From positions 44,856 through 108,855 of the forward strand of contig CAUYUJ010014346.1 in NCBI GenBank assembly GCA_963575745.1: a DNA stretch of 64,000 nucleotides, read 5' to 3'. This DNA comes from Prorocentrum cordatum. Taxonomy: Eukaryota > Sar > Dinophyceae > Prorocentrales > Prorocentraceae. Made by a program: the position numbers and the translations under genes. The notes under the pieces are model-generated. The model ran no database searches and was not told the DNA's origin. It was given only the letters and a program-made list of their open reading frames with translations. Shown here in pieces: positions 12,770 to 22,759 of the stretch (within the stretch, counting starts at the first letter, position 1; the number at the start of each line of letters is the position of its first letter).

Positions 12770-12975
12770 GTATGAGTACATATACGAGTGAGTCTGAGTG
12801 ATGAATGAATCTGAGTGATGAGTGAGTCTGAGTGATGAGTGAGTCTGAGTGATGAGAAATGAGTCTGCGTCATGACTGAGTCCGAGTGATGAGTGAGTCT
12901 GAGTGATGAGTGGGTCTGAGTGATGAGTGGGTCTGAGTGAAGAGTGAGTCTGAGTGATAGGCGAGTGGGTCTGAA
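12770..12975 (+). repeat. 15-bp array GAGTCTGAGTGATGA
   Basis: About a dozen copies of GAGTCTGAGTGATGA with few substitutions, followed by a 20-bp CT tract at 12990. Confidence 0.9.
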
Positions 12976-13087
12976 TGAGAGGAGTGGTGTGTTCTCTCTC
13001 TCTCTCTCTCTCCTCTGGCGCGGTCCGCCAAGAACAAGAAACCCATACTTAGGATATGGGGAATAATGAGCAAACGAGCTAAACATC

Positions 13088-13199
13088 AACTTTTTGGCGC
13101 TCCGTGCGAATTTCCTGGATTTGCGCCGAGTCCCCTCCCTGGCGCGCCGGAGGGGGGCCCAGCGCGGATCCAAGAAACCAGCGCGGCGCGCCAAAAGTT
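13088..13199. mobile_element. 112-bp foldback element, family A copy 2
   Basis: Inverted ends AACTTTTTGGCGC and GCGCCAAAAGTT. The left arm contains CTCCGTGCGAATTTCCTGGA, the right arm CAGCGCGGATCCAAGAAACC, and the centre CCCCTCCCTGGCGCGCCGGA. These words align with the elements at 9233 and 43019. Confidence 0.6.
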
Positions 13200-13365
13200 T
13201 ATTCTCTCGTCTTCGAAAAAGGGCGGGCAGGGGAGTGCACAGTGGGGCAGGGGCGGCAGCGGCAGCGGAAGCGGAACGCCGGAGTCGTCCGCGCGCTCCG
13301 CTGGGGAGCTCGCCAATGCTAATTTTTGGAGTCACGGATCGGCGCGGTGACAGACCGTGCGGTGG

Positions 13366-13545
13366 CCTCGAAATCCCGCAAGACCTCACCGCGCCGTCCG
13401 TCACCGCACGGTCTTGGGACATTGGAGGCCCCAGTCGCCCGAGACGTCCTCGGAGAAGGAGTCGAATCGCAAAACCGTGCGGTGACCCCGAATCCCCACG
13501 GACTCACCGCACGGTGTGGTTACCACCCCGTTCGGGGGCCCCCGA
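13366..13545 (+). repeat. dispersed repeat, copy 2 (partner at 2.17 kb)
   Basis: Same ordered words as 2170-2360, including CCGCACGGTCTTGG and CGAGACGTCCTCGGA. The sequence 13550-14158 that follows is GC-rich with no recognised gene; part of it may be the untranslated 3' end of the LINE. Confidence 0.65.
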
Positions 13546-14158
13546 TCATTGCAGGGCAGGGCAGGACCTTCCCGGAGGGCCCAGGGCCGCTGCCGGCCCG
13601 AGAGCGGGAGCGAAGCGGCGGGGGAGGCTCCTCCTCCTCAGGCGTGCAAACGCACGAACGGTCTGTTCCACCGAAGCCCGCGCCCCGCCGCGCGGCGCGC
13701 ACGCGCGGCGCGACGCAAGGCCCTAATTACTTCCGACGGCCTCAAAAATATCCAGGAGGCCTCGACGAGCGGGCCAGGGACCCAAGGGGCCCCCGCCAGG
13801 AACGGCGGGGGCCACCTGGCCGCCCACAACTACGGGTCTTTCGGACCCCCTACCACCACCCCGATAGTGTCGAGGACCACCAGCACGCAATTGATGCCAG
13901 GGGTGGTGGTCGGGAGTCGAGACGCATCTGCAATGCAGTCCGACGGGCCCCCCATGCCAGGAGCCAGGCCAGGAACCGGGGAACCCACCAGGTCTGGGGC
14001 CCACATCAGAGCGCGAAGGAAGCGGCCGCAGAGCCGCGAGAGAAGGGAGGGAGGGAGGGAGGGGCCTCTGAAGGTTCTAATGAGGCCCAAGAGGCAGGAT
14101 GGGGGGCTCAGGGGCCTTCGAAGCGCGGCCGCGGCCGCGCGCCCCCGCGGGGCCTTGT

Positions 14159-14957
14159 TCACAGGAAGTTGATGTCCTCATCGCCCCCGCCATCAGGGGG
14201 GGCGATGTGCCAGTCGTAGTGGGTAACGTATTCCATGAGCCCGTCCTTCTGTTGTTCGTGGCTGTGGCTGCTTGCGTGGGCAGCCGCCAGGATTCGTGCG
14301 ACGTCGCCGTCGTCGTCGCTGGTGTGCTGGAAGCGCACGCTTGCAATGCTGGCGTCGGTCATGGCGATGAGGTTGTTGCTCCTCAAGTGTTGGAGCTCGC
14401 GCGGGGCGGTTGCCTTGATCGCTCCGACTTTCATCAGGCAGGCCGCGTCGTTGGCAATGCAGATGTACATGGGGAAGATGGCGTCGCGTATCTTCGCGTT
14501 GTCCTCCATGATGGTATTGGACCCCTGTGCGCTAGAATATATGATTCCCCATGGGTGTTGCTAGTCACGTAGATTTCTTCTGGCGTCTACGCTCGGCAGG
14601 CTCTTCCAGTAGTAGATGGCGTCCATTGCTCCGTTCTTGATTGCTTCGTGGATGGCGTTGTTGGCGCGGGCGGGACTTCTGTCGTTGCTTGCATGACTGT
14701 TGTGGTTTGCTAGTGTAAGGAGTCGTACTCGTCGGCGTTGTGAGTCTGATTGCTGCTCGATGCCGTTGAAGATGCGCAGCGCGCGTCGCTGGTGGCGCCC
14801 CGGTCGGTGATGAACAAGATTGTCGGCGCCCAAAACTGCCTGACTTCGCGTGCTAATGATGCGTCGCCGTCGATCGTCTCGATCCGCGCGCGTCATAGAC
14901 GACTCTCCCTTGCCTAGGCGCCCCCCGTCAGACCTAGTCGCGCGTCTGTCGTTTCAT
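14159..14957 (-). pseudogene. C-terminal tail of the LINE, downstream of the insertion
   Basis: Frames at 14896-14561 (111 residues) and 14509-14159 (116 residues) continue the coding-like composition after the TIR element and end at a stop at 14159 (last residues DEDINFL). No known domain was recognised. With the TIR element and one target copy removed, the reading frame used just before 16455 stays open across the junction for about a dozen codons, which supports the view that both sides were one gene. Confidence 0.5.
14952..14957. repeat. target-site duplication TTTCAT, left copy
   Basis: TTTCAT directly abuts the left terminal inverted repeat. The matching copy is at 16449-16454. The next two bases (CT) also match by chance on the left because the element starts with CT. 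Confidence 0.75.
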
Positions 14958-16448
14958 CTAGGAAGAGTCGGCTTGCAGGGGGGGTCGGGCGCGCGGGAGG
15001 CGGGCGGAGGCGTCGCCGGCGCCCCGCGCCCCCGGGGGGCTCCATGTTGGATTCCCCGGGCTGCGCCAAGCGCGCGCGCGTTACTTGCCCGCGCGCTCAC
15101 ACTCGCGCAAGCGCATCCTAAGAAACTACGATTTCGATCGGAACCGGGCGACAAAGGGCATGGGGCGCCTGTCAAGGCTGCTTCTGGGAGCGATTGCTGC
15201 TGGCTCGACACGCGCGATATGCATGTAACGACTTTTGGAAGACGGGCGCTGCGCCGTCCAATCCAACGCGGCAAAGGCGCGGCCCGGGGCGCGCGGCCGT
15301 CGCGGCACACGGCGGTCGACGTGACCGCACGGGGCGCGCGATCGGCCGCGCGGTATTTGCGGGCCATTCGGCCGACGCTGCCGGGTCGCCCTCAAACAGC
15401 CCGCCAGGAATACGCAAATTCGCAATGCGCCAGCGCGCCGCCAGGATATCGCCCTGAAACATCCTGTTCGCTCTGAACGCCGACTGCGCGCCTCGCTGAA
15501 CCAGCGAAGTCGCGCGGCGCACCCGCGGCGCGGACCCGCCGCAATGAACACGCGGGAAAAAGGCCTCTGTCCATGGGTTCTGGCACCGATTCTGGCCTAC
15601 TTCCCCGTTCTGGCCGATTCTGGTTCCATCGCCGATTCCTCCTTTGATTCCGTATTGATTCCGTGCTGATTCTTTTGATTCCGCTAGAATCAGGGGTCGC
15701 AGTTGTGCCGATTCTGTTTTGATTCTGTACTGATTCCGCACTGATTCCTTTGATTCCCCTGTGCCCCGGGGACCATCAGGCCGCGGCCCGAACTGCCGCC
15801 TCGGCGGCGAGGTATTTCCAGGAGCGCGGAAGGAGTTTTGAGGGGGAGGGGGGCGGGAGGGGAGGCGGAACGATTTTTGGGGCGCATCGGCGGCCGAGCC
15901 ACATATTTCCGGGCCCAACGCGCACGCCCAACATGGCAGGCGCGGGCGCGCGCGCGAGTTCTCGACCGTCGGCGCATCTGCAAGTTCACACCCCGCCCCG
16001 CGCGCGGGAATGGAAACTTGCGTTGCGGTTTCCAATTGAACGCGCGGCCGTCGGTCAGCGCGCAAAGCGCGCGAGCAGCATGGGGGGCTTTGCGTTCTCG
16101 CATGAGAAGTGCGCGGGGCCGAACCGAACGATCGGCGGCGCCCGCTCCTGCGCCGCGCGCGAGGCCATCGCGTCAGCGCGGGGGGCTACAAGGGCCTGGG
16201 CCGTCGCCCTGGGGCGTGGGCACAGTGCGAGGCCCGCGCGGGTCTCTCGCGCCAACCATGCGCAACAAGGTCGGCCCGCCCGCCGGCTGGCGCTCGCGGG
16301 CGACGCGACGCCGGCGCCGACTGCGAGGCCGACTGGGCCCGGAGGATTCCTGAGAGTCCCGGGAAGGGGCAGCGGGCCGCGATGGAATCGGCGCGGTCGC
16401 TGGCGCCCCCCCCGCGCCCGCCCCCCCCTGCAAGCCGACTCCTCCTAG
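14958..16448. mobile_element. 1491-bp TIR element inserted in the LINE
   Basis: The left end starts CTAGGAAGAGTCGGCTTGCA and the right end, reverse-complemented, starts CTAGGAGGAGTCGGCTTGCA. Pairing continues through a G run into CGGGCGCG, about 35 bp with only a few differences. TTTCAT is present on both flanks (14952-14957 and 16449-16454), a good 6-bp target duplication. The inside is GC-rich (CGCGCG clusters) and has GATTCYG-rich repeats at 15590-15750. No transposase frame was recognised, so it is probably non-autonomous. Base composition differs sharply from the LINE on both sides. Confidence 0.85.
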
Positions 16449-16454
16449 TTTCAT
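16449..16454. repeat. target-site duplication TTTCAT, right copy
   Basis: TTTCAT directly abuts the right terminal inverted repeat, matching 14952-14957. Confidence 0.75.
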
Positions 16455-16573
16455 CTGCTTGTGGTGATAGAGGAACTGGCACAGGAATCAGTGCAGTGAG
16501 TTCGTTGCCCACGCTTGATCGCAATGCGAGTGGTGGCCCGTGGAGTTGGATGCGCGGACGTTCTGCGTAATTT

Positions 16574-17626
16574 TCAGGTAATCTTTTCTTCTTGTTGGTC
16601 CGCCTTGTGCGCCGTATCTCTTCGGATGCGTCTGCTGCCGCGTCGTCGTCGAGCCGCTTGCTGAACTGCATAGTGAGTGGTGCACACTGTCGCCTGGCGC
16701 ACGCGTGCTTGCAGTCGGTTGGCCGTCCAATAGTCCATCATGCAGGCCTGGCATGTAGACCCGTAGATGTAGTTGATGACGTTCTCGCCCTGGCTGTGCC
16801 TCGCGTGCATGCGCGTTTGATAAGCTGCCTTGCTGCGCAGGATTTGCCCGCGTCCAAAGCAAAAGTACCTGCCGTCATGTTGCGGGACTTCGCTTCCAAA
16901 CGTCGGAATTGAGGTGTCGCTGCAGATTTCGCTGATGCGTCGTCTCCGGGCAGCTGTGGCTGCTTTCTCCTTGCTATACCCGATGGATCCCTTGTGAAGG
17001 GCCCGTATTTCGCCATGCCTATCCAGATGCGCATGTCGTCGTGGTTGGAAAATGCGTGGCGCATGCGACTTGGCGCATTGATGCGCAAGGGGTCGTCCGC
17101 AATCGCGTTGGGCCATCCGCCGTTGTTTGAAATGTCGTAGCCAAGCAAGGCTCGCAATTCCGTCGGGCACGCTGTTGTAAGCCGTAGTATTTATCGCAGC
17201 CTTGCTTGCTGTAGTCGCTGCGAGAGTGCCGCAATGCTTGCCCTGCTGATGTCTCGATGTTGGTGATCTGCTCGCGCTGAGCTGCCTGATGGTCAATTCC
17301 CAGTGCCATCTTCGCAACCGATCCATATACCGCGGCGATACTGTCCGTGCCAAACTTTTTTGCAGGCATCCAAGTGCCCGCGTTGAATAGTAGCCGCGGG
17401 TGCCCAAGAGTATTGAGGTAGTGGATCTTGGCATTGGTCGTGATCTTGTCACGCCTGAATACTGTCTTCGGAGAGATGTAGCCGCCTCCTTTGAAGCAAG
17501 TGCTCGCGCTGATGCTTGCTGGAGGAAGTCGTTTCTATCGTTTGCCATTGCCACCAAGACCTTGAGCGAGCGCGCGATAATAATTGTCATCCCCATGTCC
17601 GTGCACTGCTGCTGGTCGGTGAGCAT
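16574..17626 (-). pseudogene. LINE thumb/connection region and C-terminal Cys finger
   Basis: Near 17480-17360 the minus strand reads NAKIHYLNTLG then LLFNAGTW and, in the next frame, FGTDSIAAVYGSVAK; this matches the post-palm segment where related LINEs have 'LLFNAxTW...Y...+R'. Further on, around 16800-16680, the frame reads STCQACMMDYWTANRL then VRQATVCTTHY, fitting a CxxC...L...(H/R)xR...C finger near the C terminus. Frames change several times. The finger probably helps bind RNA or target DNA, by analogy. Confidence 0.65.
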
Positions 17627-17701
17627 TTATCTCGCGATCCACTTTCCCTGATTGTTGTTGGCAAAGGTGAGGAAGTTGGGCTTGGTAGTGTTGATGTGGA
17701 G

Positions 17702-18741
17702 TCATCTTGATAGTGTCGTTATTATTAATAGCCCCCGCATGGTTGCGATAGCGGACTCAATCGCGCTGCCGCCGGTGACCGTTGCCATGGCCTTCCCGTC
17801 GTCGACGAGTGACGTTGTCGTCATATGCTGGTCCTCGGTCGTGGTGCTGGATACTGGTGGGCTGGTTGGTCTTCTAACGGTGGCGTCAACGTTGCTTGCG
17901 TCTTCGTTGTGCTCTTTGACGGGTGCAGGCGTCAACGCCTTGAATGATGTCCGCTATCGGTACTCCTGGTCGCGTTCCTAACCTTGGTGCTGTGTAGTCG
18001 GGGTCGCGCTCGGCAAAGAACCATATGTTGCGGTGGGCCTCGGTCATCATCATGAGCAAATGCCGGTTGTCGATATGGTTGCTGACGATGCCGCTGTTGA
18101 GCATGGGGGCCCGGATCGCTGGTTCCATGCAGTGGGGGGAATCAGCGTGGCTGACCAGGTTGTCAACGTCGTCGGCTCTCATCTGCACGTCGTATATCAA
18201 GTTCCTTGCTACCGTATGAATGGCAGATTGCAAGCCGAACATGATCATGATGAGGTTGGTCCCTTCCGCGCTGCGAGGTTGAAAGTCAAGCGCATAATGA
18301 AGTGCTTGTAGTCTGCGCTGTAGTGGTTGCGACCTCACATCTGCGTGCTAAAGGGAAGCACATGTAGCACATCTGCCTTGTGAAATACTCACAGAATTCG
18401 TTTCGCTCTTTGTCGTTTTCTTTTTGTGCGAAGCGTGTGCTACGCATGCAATGTGGTCGAAAGCCTTCGCTTGGACACGCGCAATAAGTAGCCGTGGCCT
18501 GGCTATGATGGCGCGGAAGTCCGATAGTTTGAAGAATAACGGCCCCGTTGGTGTTGTTGCGCATGGCAGCGCAAGACTGGCCCACAATTCGCACCCACAG
18601 TTGTAGTTCTGGCGTGGGCTGCTGATGGTGTGGTATCCGCTGCTGGCGGCTACTCGTCGCTCGTTTCTTCCTTATTGAATTCCGACGAGGTGCTGACGCC
18701 GCATGACCGGCCCCCGCCACTCTTTGGTCATCTCCCTGCAC
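17702..18741 (-). pseudogene. reverse transcriptase domain of the LINE
   Basis: Two overlapping frames carry the domain. In 18338-17886 (150 residues) residues 35-63 hold the GLQSAIHTVARNL stretch (palm helix, first Asp block region) and RADDVDNLV; residues 105-130 read NIWFF followed by GTRPGVPIAD, matching the highly conserved GTRPGDPxAD block of dinoflagellate LINEs with the second Asp changed to Val. About 58 residues later, in the next frame (17935-17702), TSLVDDGKAMATV supplies the catalytic DD. At least one frameshift separates the two. The 18741-18338 segment looks like the finger region. The enzyme would copy element RNA at a nicked target, but this copy cannot encode an intact one. 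Confidence 0.8.
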
Positions 18742-18931
18742 TGGTCACCTTTTCTTCTTTGCTGTCGGCTCCGCTTCTCCGGCGCTTTCGATGTTGTGTG
18801 TCATGAGGTTGACCTTGATCTCCGCCGAGATGTAGTTAGATTCCGTCGGCGCTATCATGTACTCGGGCTTGGCGTCGCGCTGCGTGTTCTCGAAGATGAG
18901 GTCGTTGTCCTGCTGAGCTGGATATGCGCGT

Positions 18932-19552
18932 CTATCTCGGTTGTTCTTGTCGGGTTCTTGTTCTCATTGGAAATACTTGCTGGTAGTAATAGCAAGTTTG
19001 AAGCTCTGCGGCATGCGTTTGGTGGGCCCTTCCTTCTCGTGCCTCTTCCGCTCGCGCTTTGATAAGCAATCCTTCGTGGCTTGGAACGCGGCGAAGGCCG
19101 ATGCGAGTAATAGTATTAGCGCATGCGAAGACGAGTTTGAGGTACGCTGCGAGGTCGTGGTCTGCCGTCGAGGTAGCCGTACCGCGGCATATGTCGACCG
19201 CAGTCTTGCAGCCTGTGAAGATGTTGACGCGCTGCGACTCGTTGGCCGCGATGATCCACATGGCCGGCTGTATAACTGCCGCGATCTCGCCAGCGGTATT
19301 GGTGTATGATCTGCTGTTGATGTCCATGTTGTGGCGGTTGCTGACGATTCCGCAATGCGCCCCTCTGAATGTTCGCTCCTCGAACATATTGGCCTCCTGT
19401 AGGAAGTGCAATGGCCCAAGAACAGCTGTCTTTCTTCTATGCGTTGAAGGACGCCCCCGTGCGGAAGCTCTTCGTCTTGTGGAGGTTGTTGCCGATGGGG
19501 GTTGAGTCGAGGGCATAGCGCGCCGCGGGGCGCAGGTCGTCGCCGCAGACAC
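18932..19552 (-). pseudogene. RNase H-like domain of the LINE
   Basis: In this 206-residue frame, residues 88-95 (GEIAAVIQ) fit the conserved catalytic Glu helix of RNase H, residues 110-123 (VNIFTGCKTAVDIC) fit the strand that normally carries the second catalytic Asp (usual form: hTDS or hTDC), and residues 155-161 (RVPSHEG) fit the late 'W/RVPxHxG' block. In the second block the Asp is replaced by Gly (codon GGC where GAC is expected), so the domain should be inactive. The first Asp block lies in a poorly readable stretch. The usual role is removal of the RNA strand during target-primed reverse transcription. It lies upstream of the RT, not downstream. Confidence 0.65.
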
Positions 19553-20337
19553 GCATGCGTAGCATCGGGACTGGAGTCGCTTGGATCTGCGCCTTCGGAC
19601 AACTGGCGTTGCCGAGGTCGCTCCTTGTGTCGAGCCTTCGGTGGTGGATACTTCGCTGTCTTGATAACTGTTGCCGGGGTCCTTACTGAACGCATGTCTG
19701 TGCGGCGTCTCGATGGGCTGTAGGTTGTCTGAATTGGCCGTTGGTTGGTTTGACTTTACATGGTTGCATGGCTCTGGTTGTGCGCGTTGTCGGTCTGATA
19801 CCGTTGAGGTGTGGCTGGAATCCCCGGAGGCGTTGTGGTTGTCGGAGTATGCATTGCGGGTCGTGCGTGCCGTGGTAGTATGGAGTTGCGGTCTGCTCTT
19901 TGGCGTGCTAGTCCACCGGTGCCCCGGGATGCGGTCAGGACTCCCGGCTTGTCGGTCGATGTGGGTTTGGTGTGCTGATATTTCTGCGCCCGGGGACTTC
20001 GCGTCTGATGGCGTGCGTTATGCGTGACAGCTTGTTGTGCAAGCTGACTGTGCTCAGTGAATTTAGGTGCTCCATGTGGTCTGCTGACGTCATCGTGCTC
20101 GAGCGGGTCGCGGTTGCTCCGTGCACCTTCACGTCGGCGTGCAGGTGGGCCCCATCCTCCGTCGTGGCGATGTTGGGGGTGGCGGTTGTGGTGTGAGCGA
20201 GCGGGTCGTTGGGTCGGTGCGTGGCCAGCATGTTGCTGGTCGCGGCGCAGTGGTGGTGGTCGCACTTGCTTGGCCTCCATGCGCCGACTTCAAAAGAGAT
20301 TCGTGGCTGTCCCACCTCGTCCCGCCATGGCTAGGGG

Positions 20338-22576
20338 TCACGGTGCCCTCGGCGGGGGCGAACCCCAGGCCTTGTGCTTGCTTGTGCTCGTGGTGAGTTT
20401 CGTCGTAGCTGTCCAGTGCACCGCCTCTTGGGCGTTCGGGCGTTCTCCTCCTCCGCCGCGGGGCCGGCGGGGGTGGCGAGCTAAGGCGGGCCGCGGGGGC
20501 GCGGGTAGCGGCCGGCCCATATGCCCCCCCACCCCACCCCCCACCCCCTCATCATCCCCCCTGGCAGGCGCGGGCAGTACTCGCCCTGCCGCCCCGCCCA
20601 TCGAGCCCGCCTCGGAGTCTGTTCCTTGCCTCGTCGGGACAATGTTGACGTGTTCACGTTGTGTTTGGTCGGGGCTGTCGGGCATTCCGCAATTCTCGTC
20701 GTCGGCATCGTGCGTCGCGTCTGCAAGACAACTGAATCGGTTGTGCAATGGTATCTGTAGTGCTCTCTGTTGCTGCACCTGAATCTGTCGTTGGCGTCGT
20801 TGTTCGAGACGTTGTTGGAGTTGGACTGATCGTACCCTTGCATCTTCGAATCGGACCTTTATCTTCGCGTCGCGGTCGTTATCCTCGTCGTCGTTCACAT
20901 TGCATAGTGCCTTGTCGTTGTGCAAGTCATCGAAGCAGGTATCCTCGATGTTGTCGAAACCGGTCCAAGGAGCAGCCCGTGGCGTCCTTCGTGTTGACGA
21001 ATTCCAAACTTGTGGCTATCTGAGCGAGTGGCTAGTCGCTCTGTGGTTGCTTTGCGCAAGATGTCGGTCGGGTCGCGGTGGGCTCTCCGCCGCTGGTCTC
21101 GCTGGCCCCCGTCTCGGCGGCGCAGTGCTTGTGAAACGTGCGTTTTTGAGCGGTGGCCTTGCCATGCCGGTCTCGGGGGGGCTCCGAGAACCAGCGTCGG
21201 TTCTTTGGTTAGTTGTCGCGGGATCGGCTCGACTTGAGGTTCACGTCCTCGGAGTCGCAGGTCCTGGCCCATGTTCGAGGTGGCATCGCAAGTAGATGTC
21301 CCACTGCTCGTGGCTCTTCCCCCCTCAGGAGTCGCATATTGCTTCGCTGTTGTTGCGTGCTTTTGTTGCGTTATGCTTCGCGCGTTCGACGGTGGTTGGC
21401 TGAGTGGGCGGTGGCGCCGCCGGGGGGCTGAGGCGCGCTATCCCCAAAGCGTGCACCTCAATGTCGCCCCGAGCGCCGCATCTCCCAAGTAGAGAATGTG
21501 GCAGGGCCGTCGGGCTGTCTGCTGTCGCCGCACGGGTCGAAGAACGCTAATCCTCAGGCTGGGTGTCGGAATCGCGTTTGCCTTTAGGCACGCTGCCACG
21601 TTGCACGTGCTCGTCTGAATCCGATCATATGCTCCGCATGCTGGCGTGGCATTCGGGCTCCCCGTCTGGGTCAGCACCCCCCCGTCGGGCCCAGCCCTAC
21701 CCAATTTTTGATCGCGACGCTGGGTCGTCAGACCCGCCGACGTCGTCGACTGGCATCGGCTGTCGGTCTGCTGGACGCTTGAAACCATCTCCTGCGCCGT
21801 GCATGCGCACCTTGCGCGTGGATCGTTCGCGCGCGCTGCTGCTTCTGAGAGCTGACTTGACTCTTGTCGGCGGCGCTGATTGCGCCCCGTCGGGCGCGCC
21901 GAGGTGCAACCGCGGTGGGGGCTCGATGGGTTGCGGGGGGATTGTCGGTGAGATGCTGCTGTCGACGTCCATCCGTCGTGGTGTTGTTGGCGCTTCGCTC
22001 TCTACGTCTCGGCTTATGTTTATAAGTGTGGTCGCGGTGGTCTGGCGACGCCATTGGTCGTCGCCCTCTTTGAACTCGGGTGGCGCCGACAGTGCTCGCG
22101 CCGGTGGGAAGATGAGTCGCCCTGGGGCCATGTCTGGGTCGGTTGTTCGGCGGGTGGTGTCGGGCTTGCTGGCGGCGCGGGGGCTAGTGCTGCGTCCGCG
22201 TCGTCTCCGTTGTCTCGCAGGCCGTCGTCGTTGTCAAAGTCTGGGGTAGGTGCCCTCTGGCTGTCGTTGGCGCGCGGCGCATCGAGGCTCATGAATGCTT
22301 CTTCTGGTTGCAGTGCGTGTGGAGTTGGGATACGAAATGCCACTGACGGGTCGGCTGGTGGCGGAAATGGCGGCGGCTGTTCTGCCGGTGGTTGCGGTGC
22401 GAAGCCGGGCTCCGTGAGGCTGTAGTTGCTGTCTGGCGCGCTGCTCGTCGCGCCTGCGCCCTTGCCCTCGCTGTCGGCGCGGCTCTCCCACTCCCCCCTG
22501 TAATGGCTGATCTCGGAACCTGGCTGAGTGAACTCGCATGGCGCGATGGCGCGCAGCGCGCCCATCTTCTCCTCAT
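20338..22576 (-). pseudogene. LINE linker region, Pro/Ala-rich, decayed
   Basis: Frames at 22020-22565 and 21697-22131 are rich in Pro, Ala, Ser and acidic residues and look disordered. At 20480-20925 a Gln/Arg-rich helix leads into LHNRFSCLAD, resembling the short 'NRF-x-x-L' motif that precedes the catalytic part in related elements. Two or more frame changes are needed to read through. Between 19.6 and 20.3 kb I could not follow any domain. Not intact; function not assignable. Confidence 0.35.
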
Positions 22577-22759
22577 CGGCCCATTGCTGCTCGATGTTTG
22601 CCAGGTGTTGTCGCCGCTTCTCTTCTTCTGTCTCCGTCGATCTCGAGCTCCATTTCGCCGACGATCTCCGCCTACATCTCCTCGTTCTTGATCAGCCCCT
22701 GCCGTGGCGCCTGTTCGAGCGACTGGCGCTAGTAGTCGCGCCGCGCGCTCTGCTCCGCA

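Noticed and set aside
19600-20300. Endonuclease domain of the LINE
   Set aside because: Looked for the QE, DxN and SDH blocks in the readable frames here and between RNase H and RT; none could be placed.
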